A DNA stretch of 10,970 nucleotides from Sphingomonas sp. CCH9-E2 (GTDB lineage: Bacteria; Pseudomonadota; Alphaproteobacteria; Sphingomonadales; Sphingomonadaceae). This document shows positions 1-7,894 of this stretch, one piece after another; within the stretch, counting starts at the first letter, position 1; the number at the start of each line of letters is the position of its first letter. Where the stretch lies: positions 1 to 10,970 of the forward strand of contig NZ_LSJM01000335.1 of the NCBI RefSeq assembly GCF_001557215.1, read 5' to 3'. A program made the translations under genes and the position numbers. The notes beneath the pieces were generated by a model. That model ran no database searches. It had not been told where the DNA came from and saw only the letters and a program-made list of their open reading frames with translations.

Positions 1-67
1 GTGGTGGAGGGGCGGCCGCGCAGACGGCCGTGACCAGCTCGGCAAAATTCCGCCCACTGCGAGGGCG
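1..67. other. Unassigned left edge
   Basis: No gene can be supported here. One plus frame runs from the window edge to a TGA at 31-33 and could be the last few codons of a gene entering from the left, but ten residues are too few to judge. A short inverted repeat (CCGCCC at 50-55, GGGCGG at 63-68) leads into the repeat that follows. If rpoB follows rplL, as is usual, it must start beyond this edge. Confidence 0.3.
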
Positions 68-115
68 GCCCCTCCGTCGCCTTCGGCGCCACCTCCCCTG
101 CGGGGCAGGGGAGGG
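68..115 (+). repeat. Half copy of the G/C-rich intergenic repeat
   Basis: This is the same sequence module as the right arms at 1592-1643 and 4608-4656: CCTCCGTCGCCTTCGGCGCC followed by a hairpin. The hairpin has a perfect 9-bp stem, CCTCCCCTG at 92-100 and CAGGGGAGG at 106-114, with a CGGGG loop. The opposite-facing arm seen in the other two copies is not recognisable here, so this is a solo or decayed copy. It lies downstream of rplL in the same orientation relative to the gene as the other copies. Confidence 0.8.
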
Positions 116-138
116 ATTTCTGCACATCTCGCCCAACG

Positions 139-172
139 AAAAGGGGCGGCCCGTTGCCGGACCGCCCCCTTT
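139..172 (-). terminator. Rho-independent terminator of rplJL
   Basis: Read on the minus strand, GGGGCGGTCC (complement of 159-168) pairs with GGGCCGCCCC (complement of 143-152) over 10 bp with one G-U pair, around a 6-nt loop, and is followed by TTTT (complement of 139-142). It lies about 80 nt past the rplL stop. If rpoBC lies further left, this would end or attenuate transcription before it. Confidence 0.8.
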
Positions 173-215
173 GTTCAGCAAACGGATCGCTTGCCGCACG
201 AGATCCCGGCCTGCG

Positions 216-246
216 CCGGATGAGTCCGGAGCGCCTTGCGGCGCTC
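216..246 (-). other. Tandem hairpins directly after rplL
   Basis: Just past the rplL stop, the minus-strand transcript can form GAGCGCC-GCAA-GGCGCTC (7 bp with a GNRA-type loop, 229-246). A CCGGA-CTCA-TCCGG hairpin (216-229) follows and shares one base with it. Neither has a T tract, so they are not intrinsic terminators. They could protect the 3' end or be processing sites in a longer rplJL transcript; that role is inference. Confidence 0.45.
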
Positions 247-250
247 AGGC

Positions 251-631
251 TCACTTGATCTCGACGGTCGCGCCGGCTTCTTCGAGCTGCTTCTTGAGCT
301 TCTCGGCTTCGTCCTTCGACACGCCTTCCTTGACGGCCTTCGGCGCGCCCTCGACGAGAGCCTTCGCTTCGGTCAGGCCGAGGTTGGTGATGGCGCGGAC
401 TTCCTTGATGACGTTGATCTTCTTGCCACCGTCGCCGGTGAGGATCACGTCGAACTCGGTCTGCTCTTCAGCAGCCGGAGCAGCGGCGCCACCGGCGCCA
501 CCGACAGCGGCAACCGCGACCGGAGCAGCGGCGCTGACGCCCCACTTCTCTTCGAGGAGCTTCGACAGCTCAGCGGCTTCGAGGACGGTCAGTTCCGACA
601 GCTGGTCAACAAGAGCGTTCAGGTCAGCCAT
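251..631 (-). CDS. rplL: 50S ribosomal protein L7/L12
   Basis: The 126-aa product is full length for L7/L12, the multicopy acidic stalk protein that recruits translational GTPases to the ribosome. The order is typical: an N-terminal helical dimerisation domain (about residues 1-30) that binds L10, an Ala/Gly/Val-rich flexible hinge (about 31-52), and the globular C-terminal domain. That domain carries the signature region [20 protein letters not shown], which contacts GTPases, and ends ATVEIK. The ATG at 629-631 is preceded by AAGGGA at good spacing. The gene lies 56 nt downstream of rplJ with no promoter seen between them, so the two are probably cotranscribed, with extra initiation on rplL to supply the higher L12 stoichiometry. 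A terminator follows at 139-172. Identity is certain from sequence. Confidence 0.98.
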   Translation of the reverse strand: MADLNALVDQLSELTVLEAAELSKLLEEKWGVSAAAPVAVAAVGGAGGAAAPAAEEQTEFDVILTGDGGKKINVIKEVRAITNLGLTEAKALVEGAPKAVKEGVSKDEAEKLKKQLEEAGATVEIK

Positions 632-687
632 TTGATATTCCCTTCAAAAATTCAGATTGGTTCGAAAAATCGCAAATGAACGACGGC

Positions 688-1203
688 TCAGGCCGCGTCC
701 TTCTCCGCATAGGCATTGAACACGCGGGCGAGCTGCGCCGCGGGTGCCTGGGTGATCGACGCGAGCTTGGCTGCCGGGGCCTGAAGCAGGCCGACAATCT
801 TGCCGCGCAGTTCGTCGAGCGAAGGCAGCGATGCAAGCGCCTTCACGCCTTCCGCGTCGAGCAACATGCTTCCCATTGCGCCGCCGACGATTTCGAGCTT
901 GTCGTTCGTCTTGGCGAATTCGGTAACCACCTTGGCGGCGGCAACCGGATCGGTCGAATAGGAAAGCGCCGTCGGACCCGTCAGCAGGTCCGCGAGCACC
1001 GTGTAATCGGTGCCCTCGATCGCGATCTTGGCAAGGCGGTTCTTTGCGACCTTGTAGCTCGCGCCAGCTGCACGCGCCTTGTTGCGGAGGTCCGTCGACT
1101 GCTTGACGGTCATCCCGAGGTTGCGGGTGACGACCACCACTGCGACCTCGTTGAAGGTGCTGTTCAGCTCGGCAACGGCCTGGGTCTTCTGAGAACGATC
1201 CAT
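688..1203 (-). CDS. rplJ: 50S ribosomal protein L10
   Basis: The 171-aa product has the usual L10 length. L10 anchors L12 dimers to the 23S rRNA stalk base. The N-terminal domain begins MDRSQKTQAVAELN and contains the typical KNRLAKIAIEGTDY stretch (about residues 54-67), followed by LLTGPTALSYS. The C-terminal helical region that binds L12 includes SLPSLDELRGKIVGLLQAPA. The start is the ATG at 1201-1203, preceded by GAGGAGA. L10, or the L10-L12 complex, is known in other bacteria to repress its own mRNA by binding the leader, and a long structured leader is present here (1204-1457). The gene pairs with rplL downstream, but rplA is not directly upstream, as it would be in most genomes. Confidence 0.98.
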   Translation of the reverse strand: MDRSQKTQAVAELNSTFNEVAVVVVTRNLGMTVKQSTDLRNKARAAGASYKVAKNRLAKIAIEGTDYTVLADLLTGPTALSYSTDPVAAAKVVTEFAKTNDKLEIVGGAMGSMLLDAEGVKALASLPSLDELRGKIVGLLQAPAAKLASITQAPAAQLARVFNAYAEKDAA

Positions 1204-1457
1204 GCCTGTCTCCTCACTATGCCCCGGCCAGGGCCGGAGCGGTTACGCCAGAGACCGAGCGGCTGCCCGATCCCCAATGTCCGTGGGGGCATGATCGTCA
1301 GGGCCGGAAGGGTCCGGCGGGCTGACCCGGACGCTCCGCGATGCGGATGCGACCGGCGTAAATCTCTGTCCCCGTCTTGGCGGGAAATTAAGTGCGGCCG
1401 GTTGCCGCACACCCACTGTCTCGGACGGAACGCGCACCGGTCGCCCGGTGACGCGAA
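1204..1457 (-). promoter_or_regulatory. Long structured rplJ leader, candidate L10 autoregulatory region
   Basis: About 250 nt lie between the predicted start site near 1457 and the rplJ ATG. Minus-strand hairpins include GCCGGA-CCCT-TCCGGC near 1303-1318, and GCTCCGGCC against GGCCGGGGC (1222-1241). The second ends only a few bases before the Shine-Dalgarno region, so it could control ribosome access. An L10 leader at this position is established for many bacteria. I could not match this sequence to the L10-binding consensus by eye, so the specific assignment rests on position, length and structure. Confidence 0.45.
1385..1410 (-). terminator. Terminator-like hairpin inside the rplJ leader
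   Basis: On the minus strand, GTGCGGC-AACCG-GCCGCAC is a perfect 7-bp GC-rich stem (1392-1410), followed at once by TTAATTT (1385-1391). It lies roughly 50 nt downstream of the predicted rplJ start site, so it could work as an attenuator. It could also stop read-through from upstream. The T tract is interrupted by AA, so termination may be partial. Confidence 0.45.
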
Positions 1458-1463
1458 GGCGCG

Positions 1464-1491
1464 CTCATAGCGGGTGGGGGACAGGAGTCAA
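1464..1491 (-). promoter_or_regulatory. Predicted rplJL promoter
   Basis: On the minus strand, a -35 box TTGACT (complement of 1486-1491) is followed after 16 nt by a -10 box TATGAG (complement of 1464-1469). The expected start is near 1457. The discriminator is GC-rich (CGCGCC), as is common for growth-rate-controlled ribosomal promoters. This gives rplJL its own transcription start, which fits its separation from rplKA. Confidence 0.6.
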
Positions 1492-1508
1492 GGGTGGGGG
1501 TAAGTCTA

Positions 1509-1643
1509 TCCTCCCCCGCAAGGGGGAGGTGCCAGCGCAGATGACGGAAGGGGGAGGACGGCGATGCCCTTAAGGCTCAAGCCGCAGTGCTTCCTCCCCC
1601 TCCGTCGCCTTCGGCGCCACCTCCCGTGCGGGGCAGGGGAGGA
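1509..1643. repeat. Two-arm G/C-rich intergenic repeat, copy B
   Basis: Two inversely oriented modules (1509-1558 and 1592-1643) flank a 33-nt spacer. The left arm has a perfect 8-bp hairpin CCTCCCCC-GCAA-GGGGGAGG followed by CCAGCGCAGATGACGG. The right arm has CCGTCGCCTTCGGCGCCA, then CCTCCCGTG-CGGGG-CAGGGGAGG with one mismatch. The arms are largely complementary, so the whole unit can also fold as one long hairpin. It sits 11 nt past the stop of the lipoprotein gene and just upstream of the rplJ promoter. No T tract follows, so any terminator role is unproven. Confidence 0.8.
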
Positions 1644-1654
1644 ACTAGGGTGCC

Positions 1655-1975
1655 TTACTCCGCCGGTGCGGTCTGGTTGCCGGAGCTCTCGCCGCGCTGG
1701 ACGCGGGCGGTCATGCCGGTGGCTTCGGCGTCGTCCTGAATCTGCGCTTCGTCAGCCGTCGCCGGTTCGGCCACCGGGGCGGGAGCAGTGGCATTGTCCG
1801 TCGTCACGGGTGCGACATCGGTGACATTCTCGTCCGCCGGCAGGTCTTCGGTCAGCTCCATTGCGTTGACCGCGTTTTCGGCGGGCGCGGCTTCTTCCGA
1901 TGCGCCGGAGCAGGCGGCGAGCGCTGCCGCGGCGGCAAGGGCGGTGGCGAGCTGGATCGTACGGCGATAGTTCAT
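1655..1975 (-). CDS. Small Ala/Glu-rich lipoprotein, function unknown
   Basis: The 106-aa product starts at the ATG at 1973-1975, preceded by GGGAGA. It has an N-terminal signal: MNYRR, an Ala-rich hydrophobic stretch, then LAAC at residues 19-22. This is a good lipobox with Cys22 as the lipidated residue. The residue after Cys is Ser, which in proteobacteria usually permits transfer to the outer membrane. The remaining 84 or so residues are acidic, rich in Ala, Pro, Glu and Thr, and look disordered; no domain is recognisable. It lies 20 nt downstream of the L,D-transpeptidase gene on the same strand, so the two are probably cotranscribed and may share an envelope role. I do not recognise a family. 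That it is a real gene is supported by the signal, the Shine-Dalgarno and the spacing. Confidence 0.8.
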   Translation of the reverse strand: MNYRRTIQLATALAAAAALAACSGASEEAAPAENAVNAMELTEDLPADENVTDVAPVTTDNATAPAPVAEPATADEAQIQDDAEATGMTARVQRGESSGNQTAPAE

Positions 1976-1995
1976 CTTTTGTCTCCCGGTGGTGT

Positions 1996-3471
1996 TCAGC
2001 GCGCGGACTGGGCCTGGGTGGCCGAGCGCGCCTCGATCTTGGATGCGAGCGTCTTGTCCCAATTATACGGGTCGCCGCGGAAATTCATCGTGCCATTCGC
2101 ACTGCCATAGGCGGTCCAGTAGAGCAGATAGACCGCGACCTGCTTTTGCAGCGGGACGCGCGTCGTCTGGCCGCCCGCAACGGTCTCCGCGACCTTTTCC
2201 GGCGTCCATACCGGGTCGCCGGCCAGCAGCAGATTGGCAAGCTCGGCCGGGCGCTCGAGGCGGATACAGCCATGGCTGGCAAGCCGGTCGAAGCGCGAGA
2301 AGGTGCCCTTGGTCGGCGTGTCGTGGAGATAGACCGCGAAGGGGTTGTTGAAGTCGAACTTGAACTTGCCCAGCGCCGAGTGCGACGGCTGTTGCTGCAG
2401 GCGGCGGTTGGCGCCGGTGCCGATCACCTTGAACCCGTTGCGCGCGAGATAGGCCGGCCCCTTTGGGAACAGTTCCCGCGCGGCGATGCCGGCGGGGACG
2501 TTCCACGGCGGGTTGATCACGACCGAATGGATGTTGGACACCAGCATCGGCGTCTCGCCGCCGCCGGGCTTGCCGGTCACGCCGCGCATCGACATCACCG
2601 GGCGGTCGCCTTCGAACACCGCGACGCTGGCCGATGCGATGTTCACCTGAACCCGGTCGGTCGGCATGGACTTGGGCATCCAGCGCCAGCGTTCCATGTT
2701 CGCCATGATCTGACGCACGCGCGCCTCGACCGGGACGTTCAACGCGGCGAGCGTGCCGCTCGACACGGTGCCGGTCGGGTTGAGGCCGTAGCGGCGCTGG
2801 GCGCGGATCACCGCTTCCTTCAGCTCCGCGTCGAAACTGTTGCCGAGCCGGGCGACGCCGTCATCCTCGACCGCGAGCCGGGCGCGCAGCGCGGCGACGC
2901 GCGGGCCGGTGGCGCCAACGGTCATGTCTGGACCGGCGGCAATCGCCGACCAACCGCCCGCCGCTTCGATCAGGCGATAGCGGGCAAGGCCGGCGCGCAG
3001 CGTCTCATAGCCTTCATAGGGCGGGGCGAGGTCAGCGAACCATGCCGCCAGCCGGTTGTCCGCCAGCGCGCGGGTCAGGCCGGGAATCGGGTCCCAAGCC
3101 GCCGGGCGCAACGCCCAATCCTCCTGAAAATCGGCGGTGTCGAGGCGACCGATATGGATCGCGCGGGCGTAATCGAGCGCGGCACGGACCAGCCCCGCGT
3201 CATCGGCGGGGAGCACCTCCGCCGCCTGGGTCGAATAGCGCAGGCCATGCGCGATCCGGCCCTGCACGATGATGCGGCGCAACTGATCCGCCTGCGCCGG
3301 GGTGATCGTCGGCAACGGCAGCGCGACCGGGGTCGGCTGGACCTGAACCGGCGCGGCGGTCGGCGATGCGCTGGGGGTGGGCGACGGCGCAGCGGTCTGC
3401 GCCAGCGCGGGAGCTGCGGCTGCGAGCGCCAGAGAGGCCGCGAACAGATGCGGCCCGGGTCGTCCGAACAT
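1996..3471 (-). CDS. YcbB/LdtD-type L,D-transpeptidase, periplasmic
   Basis: This 491-aa enzyme is predicted to make L,D (3-3) crosslinks in peptidoglycan. The layout from the ATG is: a signal peptide to about residue 24 (cut after ALA), a Pro/Ala/Thr-rich linker (about 25-55), and a scaffold region. A peptidoglycan-binding repeat follows (about 186-246, from GATGPRVAALRARL to TLAALNV), then the YkuD catalytic domain. That domain includes INPPWNVP, HDTPTKG (His383) and SHGCIRL with nucleophile Cys402. NPPWNVP and the large scaffold point to the YcbB branch rather than the short Ldt proteins. I chose the ATG at 3469-3471 because AGGAAG precedes it; a GTG seven codons upstream would put that Shine-Dalgarno inside the gene. 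A good promoter lies at 3504-3532. The lipoprotein gene follows at 20 nt. All catalytic residues are present. Confidence 0.93.
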   Translation of the reverse strand: MFGRPGPHLFAASLALAAAAPALAQTAAPSPTPSASPTAAPVQVQPTPVALPLPTITPAQADQLRRIIVQGRIAHGLRYSTQAAEVLPADDAGLVRAALDYARAIHIGRLDTADFQEDWALRPAAWDPIPGLTRALADNRLAAWFADLAPPYEGYETLRAGLARYRLIEAAGGWSAIAAGPDMTVGATGPRVAALRARLAVEDDGVARLGNSFDAELKEAVIRAQRRYGLNPTGTVSSGTLAALNVPVEARVRQIMANMERWRWMPKSMPTDRVQVNIASASVAVFEGDRPVMSMRGVTGKPGGGETPMLVSNIHSVVINPPWNVPAGIAARELFPKGPAYLARNGFKVIGTGANRRLQQQPSHSALGKFKFDFNNPFAVYLHDTPTKGTFSRFDRLASHGCIRLERPAELANLLLAGDPVWTPEKVAETVAGGQTTRVPLQKQVAVYLLYWTAYGSANGTMNFRGDPYNWDKTLASKIEARSATQAQSAR

Positions 3472-3503
3472 GGAGCAATACTTCCTTATCACCGGTCCGC
3501 GCG

Positions 3504-3532
3504 ATGATAGGGGGGACGCGGGCGAATGTCAC
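3504..3532 (-). promoter_or_regulatory. Predicted promoter of the L,D-transpeptidase gene
   Basis: On the minus strand, a -35 box GTGACA (complement of 3527-3532) and a -10 box TATCAT (complement of 3504-3509) are separated by 17 nt; each matches the sigma-70 consensus at five of six positions. The predicted start near 3497 leaves a leader of about 25 nt before the ATG at 3471. This is the best promoter match in the window. Confidence 0.65.
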
Positions 3533-3586
3533 CCGCCGTCCTGCACGCTCCCGCAATCTCGATCCCGTCCCGATTGCGTCCAGACC

Positions 3587-4417
3587 CTAGCTGCGCGCAG
3601 GCAGCCGAGCGGCGATCCAGTCGAGGATATCGCGCATCACCACGTCCTTGCCGATGTCGGCGAGCAGGTCGTGATAATAGCCGTCATAGAGTTTGAGCGT
3701 CTTGTCGCTGGATCCGGCGCGGTCGAAGAAGAAGCGGCTGCCGGCGGGCAGCGTCGCATGATCCGATGTGCCATGGACGATGAGGATCGGCATCGCGAAG
3801 GCACCGAACGCAACCTCGAGCCGTTTGTCCGCCGCCCAGAGCTCGCCAACCGTGCGCGCAGGCTGGGTCTCGTTGGCGATCAGCGGATCGGCGTCCATCA
3901 TCGCGACATGCGCCGGATCGCGCGAGAAATCGGCGTTCTTGAGCTTGAGCACGCTGAGGCGCGGCAGAAAGCCGCCGATCCACTGCAACAGGTTGAGCGC
4001 GAAGCGGGGCGCGGGAACCCGAAAGGCGAAGCTGTGGCAGACAAGCCCCGCGAGCTGCGCCTGGTGCTTCAGTGCGTAGCTAGTCGCAATCACGCCTCCC
4101 GCACTGTGGCCGATGAGGAAGATCGGGAGGTCCGAATGATCGACGCGGGCGCGGTCGAAGGCGAGCTGAAGGTCGGCGAGATAGTCATCGAACCGCTCGA
4201 CATAGAAGCGCGGACCATCGGACGTGCCCCGACCGCGCAGGTCGACCGCATAACAGGCGTAGCCCGCCGCGTTGAGCTGCTCCGCAGGCCACTGCATGTG
4301 GACGCCGTGCGCGTTGAAACCGTGCTGGAGCACCACCACGGCCTTGGCATCGGCCACCGGCCAGCTGTGCAGGGTGATGCCGGTGCCGTCGGGTTGGACG
4401 ATGCGTTCCTGGGTCAT
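3587..4417 (-). CDS. Alpha/beta hydrolase, monoacylglycerol lipase-like
   Basis: This 276-aa protein belongs to the serine hydrolase group with monoacylglycerol lipases and lysophospholipases (Hydrolase_4 type). Visible features are QHGFNAHG (about residues 31-38, oxyanion region), DLRGRGTSDGPR (59-70), the nucleophile elbow GHSAGG with Ser105, VHGTSDHATLPAGS with Asp219, and YDGYYHDLLAD with His249, a complete catalytic triad. It has no signal peptide and is probably cytosolic. The ATG at 4415-4417 has a strong GAGGAGG six bases upstream. The frame stays open to 4636, but that extension runs through the repeat element and is not coding. The substrate cannot be read from sequence; a monoacylglycerol, another lipid ester or a xenobiotic ester are all possible. 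The L,D-transpeptidase promoter lies in the 115-nt gap downstream. Confidence 0.9.
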   Translation of the reverse strand: MTQERIVQPDGTGITLHSWPVADAKAVVVLQHGFNAHGVHMQWPAEQLNAAGYACYAVDLRGRGTSDGPRFYVERFDDYLADLQLAFDRARVDHSDLPIFLIGHSAGGVIATSYALKHQAQLAGLVCHSFAFRVPAPRFALNLLQWIGGFLPRLSVLKLKNADFSRDPAHVAMMDADPLIANETQPARTVGELWAADKRLEVAFGAFAMPILIVHGTSDHATLPAGSRFFFDRAGSSDKTLKLYDGYYHDLLADIGKDVVMRDILDWIAARLPARS

Positions 4418-4527
4418 GGGTGCCTCCTCTTGGGAATGCACGAAGACTAACAGGGCGCGGCGGGAGCGACGATTACACCATCGGGTAGGTTCGCGTGCCT
4501 TTTGGGCAGGTCGGATGCGCGCTTCAA

Positions 4528-4656
4528 TCCTCACCCGCCAGGGGGAGGTGTCAGCGCAGCTGACGGAGGGGGGAAGGGAATCGGCGTGAGCCGAGTGGAC
4601 GCCGCTATCCTCCCCCTCCGTCGCCTTCGGCGCCACCTCCCCCTGGCGGGGGAGGA
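4528..4656. repeat. Two-arm G/C-rich intergenic repeat, copy C
   Basis: The left arm (4528-4578) has CCTCACCC-GCCA-GGGGGAGG with one mismatch, then TCAGCGCAGCTGACGG. The right arm (4608-4656) has CCGTCGCCTTCGGCGCCA, then a perfect hairpin CCTCCCCC-TGGC-GGGGGAGG. The order and the 29-nt spacer match copy B. The arms differ in their inner palindrome (TCAGC...GCTGA against GCC...GGC). The right arm ends 3 nt before the yaiI stop codon. The 242-nt gap between the two flanking genes holds nothing else I can recognise apart from the Shine-Dalgarno of the hydrolase gene. Confidence 0.8.
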
Positions 4657-4659
4657 TTG

Positions 4660-5121
4660 TCAGGGGAAGCGCGCCAAACGGACGAGGGCCTCGTCCAGCG
4701 CGGACAGGAAGCGCGAGCGGTCCTGCTTGCCGAACGGGGCGGGGCCGCCGATCTGGTCGCCGCCGGCGCGCAGATCGGCCATGATTGCGCGCGTCGCGAT
4801 AGCCGCGCCGATCGAGCTGGTGGTGAACGGCTTGCCGGTCGGCGCAAGGACGGTTGCGCCCGCCTTGAGGCAGCGGTCGGCGAGCAGGATGTCGGCGGTT
4901 ACGACGACCGTCTTCGGCCCGGCCCGCTCGGCGATCCAGTCATCCGCCGCGTCGAACCCGTCCGAGACGATGCTGCGCGTGATCAGCGGATGATCCGGGA
5001 TGCGGATGAAGCTGTTGGCGACGATCGTCACCGCTACCTCGCGCCGCCATGCGACCTTGTAGATCTCGTCCTTTACCGGACAGGCATCGGCATCGACGAG
5101 GATGTGGAGGGGGGAGGTCAT
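4660..5121 (-). CDS. YaiI/YqxD family protein (DUF188, UPF0178)
   Basis: The 153-aa product matches the usual length of this widespread bacterial family. It starts with the diagnostic ILVDADACPVKDEIYKVA (about residues 7-24), with conserved acidic residues like those of PIN-fold nucleases. It continues with VANSF, GFDAADDWIAERAGP, VVTADILLADRCL (a second conserved Asp), and GDQIGGPAPFGKQDRSRFL near the C terminus. A nuclease function is suggested by fold similarity but, to my knowledge, not established. The ATG at 5119-5121 is preceded by AAGGG at close spacing. Upstream is the large inverted repeat (5133-5263) and beyond it the helicase; downstream the repeat at 4608-4656 nearly touches the stop codon. 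The family assignment is secure, the role is not. Confidence 0.93.
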   Translation of the reverse strand: MTSPLHILVDADACPVKDEIYKVAWRREVAVTIVANSFIRIPDHPLITRSIVSDGFDAADDWIAERAGPKTVVVTADILLADRCLKAGATVLAPTGKPFTTSSIGAAIATRAIMADLRAGGDQIGGPAPFGKQDRSRFLSALDEALVRLARFP

Positions 5122-5132
5122 GCCCTTGCCAC

Positions 5133-5263
5133 TTCGTCACCCCGGCCCTGTGCCGGGGTCCACGGTGCCGCACATCTCAATACGTGCGGCATGTGTCCGG
5201 CGCTAGCCGCAAACGGCTGGACGGGCTGAGGAGTGGACCCCGGCACAAGGCCGGGGTGACGAA
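5133..5263. repeat. 131-nt inverted repeat with two internal hairpins
   Basis: Two 31-nt arms (5133-5163 and 5233-5263) are reverse complements with one mismatch (C5148 opposite A5248); they begin TTCGTCACCCCGG. The 69 nt between them hold two smaller hairpins: TGCCGCAC/GTGCGGCA (5166-5173 with 5184-5191) and AGCCG-CAAA-CGGCT (5205-5218). The whole could fold as a three-way junction in RNA or a cruciform in DNA. It fills nearly all of the gap between the helicase stop (5276) and the yaiI start (5121). From memory, related CACCCCGG...CCGGGGT repeats are common in alphaproteobacterial genomes. No T tract follows on either strand. Confidence 0.85.
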
Positions 5264-5275
5264 CGTCAGTAGAAC

Positions 5276-7018
<1,743 letters not shown>

Positions 7019-7137
7019 CAAGCTCACAAACATGCCGCGCGCCCCGCGGGCAGCGCGTCGGAATCGAAATTATCGCGGGGATTTGCGCGGGCGATAGCGC
7101 ATTTTTGTGGGTTTGGCGAGGGGGTGGCCCGGGAACG

Positions 7138-7165
7138 AAAAAACCCCGGGGTTGCCCCCGGGGTT
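7138..7165 (-). terminator. Rho-independent terminator of rplKA
   Basis: On the minus strand a perfect 10-bp stem AACCCCGGGG/CCCCGGGGTT closes a GCAA tetraloop and is followed by TTTT (complement of 7138-7141). It starts 26 nt past the rplA stop. Being this strong, it separates rplKA from the helicase gene and from the distant rplJL. Confidence 0.92.
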
Positions 7166-7191
7166 CTTCGTGGTTCGCTTGCGGGCGAAGA

Positions 7192-7890
7192 TCAGATCGC
7201 CGACACCTGGGCGACGTCGACCTTCACGCCCGGGCCCATCGAGGACGAGACTGCGACCTTGCGCAGATACTTGCCCTTGGCGCCCGACGGCTTCGCCTTG
7301 ATCACCGCATCGACCAGCGCGTCGAAGTTCGAGCGCAGGTCGGCAGCCGAGAACGACGCCTTGCCGATGCCCGAATGGATGATACCGGCCTTTTCGACGC
7401 GATATTCGACCTGGCCGCCCTTGGCAGCCTTGACCGCTTCGGCCACGTTCATGGTGACGGTGCCGAGCTTCGGGTTCGGCATCAGGCCCTTGGGACCCAG
7501 CACCTTGCCGAGACGGCCGACCAGACCCATCATGTCCGGGGTCGCGATGCAGCGATCGAACTCGATCTTGCCGCCCTGAACGATCTCGAGCAGGTCTTCG
7601 GCGCCGACGACGTCCGCACCCGCTTCACGGGCTTCGTCCGCCTTCGCGCCCTTGGCGAACACGCCGACGCGAACGGTCTTGCCGGTGCCTGCGGGCAGGG
7701 TGACGACGCCACGGACCATCTGGTCGGCGTGACGCGGATCGACGCCCAGGTTCAGCGCGACTTCGATCGTCTCGTCAAACTTGGCGGTCGCGTTCTTCTG
7801 AGCCAGCGCGATGGCTTCATCGACGCCGTACAGCTTTTCGCGGTCGACGGTGCCGGCCAGTGCTTTCTGCTTCTTGGTCTGCTTAGCCAT
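7192..7890 (-). CDS. rplA: 50S ribosomal protein L1
   Basis: The 232-aa product has the normal L1 length. L1 forms the mobile stalk that binds 23S rRNA and deacylated tRNA at the E site, and in other bacteria it represses its own rplKA mRNA. The N terminus [19 protein letters not shown] and the two-domain pattern are typical. The family signature lies around residues 122-141 and includes [34 protein letters not shown] and a C-terminal VAQVSAI follow. The start at 7888-7890 is four bases after the rplK stop, and GGAGGG inside the end of rplK serves as its Shine-Dalgarno. The frame extends upstream without a stop, but those codons overlap rplK and look like no L1. A terminator follows. Confidence 0.98.
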   Translation of the reverse strand: MAKQTKKQKALAGTVDREKLYGVDEAIALAQKNATAKFDETIEVALNLGVDPRHADQMVRGVVTLPAGTGKTVRVGVFAKGAKADEAREAGADVVGAEDLLEIVQGGKIEFDRCIATPDMMGLVGRLGKVLGPKGLMPNPKLGTVTMNVAEAVKAAKGGQVEYRVEKAGIIHSGIGKASFSAADLRSNFDALVDAVIKAKPSGAKGKYLRKVAVSSSMGPGVKVDVAQVSAI

Positions 7891-7894
7891 GGGT

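Noticed and set aside
30..635. Plus-strand frame crossing the repeat, terminator and rplL antisense
   Set aside because: It runs through a terminator and repeat and opposite rplL, with no recognisable domain.
1900..3507. Long open frame on the plus strand opposite the L,D-transpeptidase
   Set aside because: It is Arg/Gly/Ala-rich with no domain, and lies fully antisense to a gene with complete catalytic motifs. High-GC codon use on the other strand explains it.
4418..4636. N-terminal extension of the hydrolase gene
   Set aside because: It is translated repeat and intergenic sequence; a strong Shine-Dalgarno precedes the ATG at 4415-4417.
1..5263. Repeats as a CRISPR array
   Set aside because: Copies are kilobases apart, are inverted pairs instead of regularly spaced direct repeats, and no cas genes are present.
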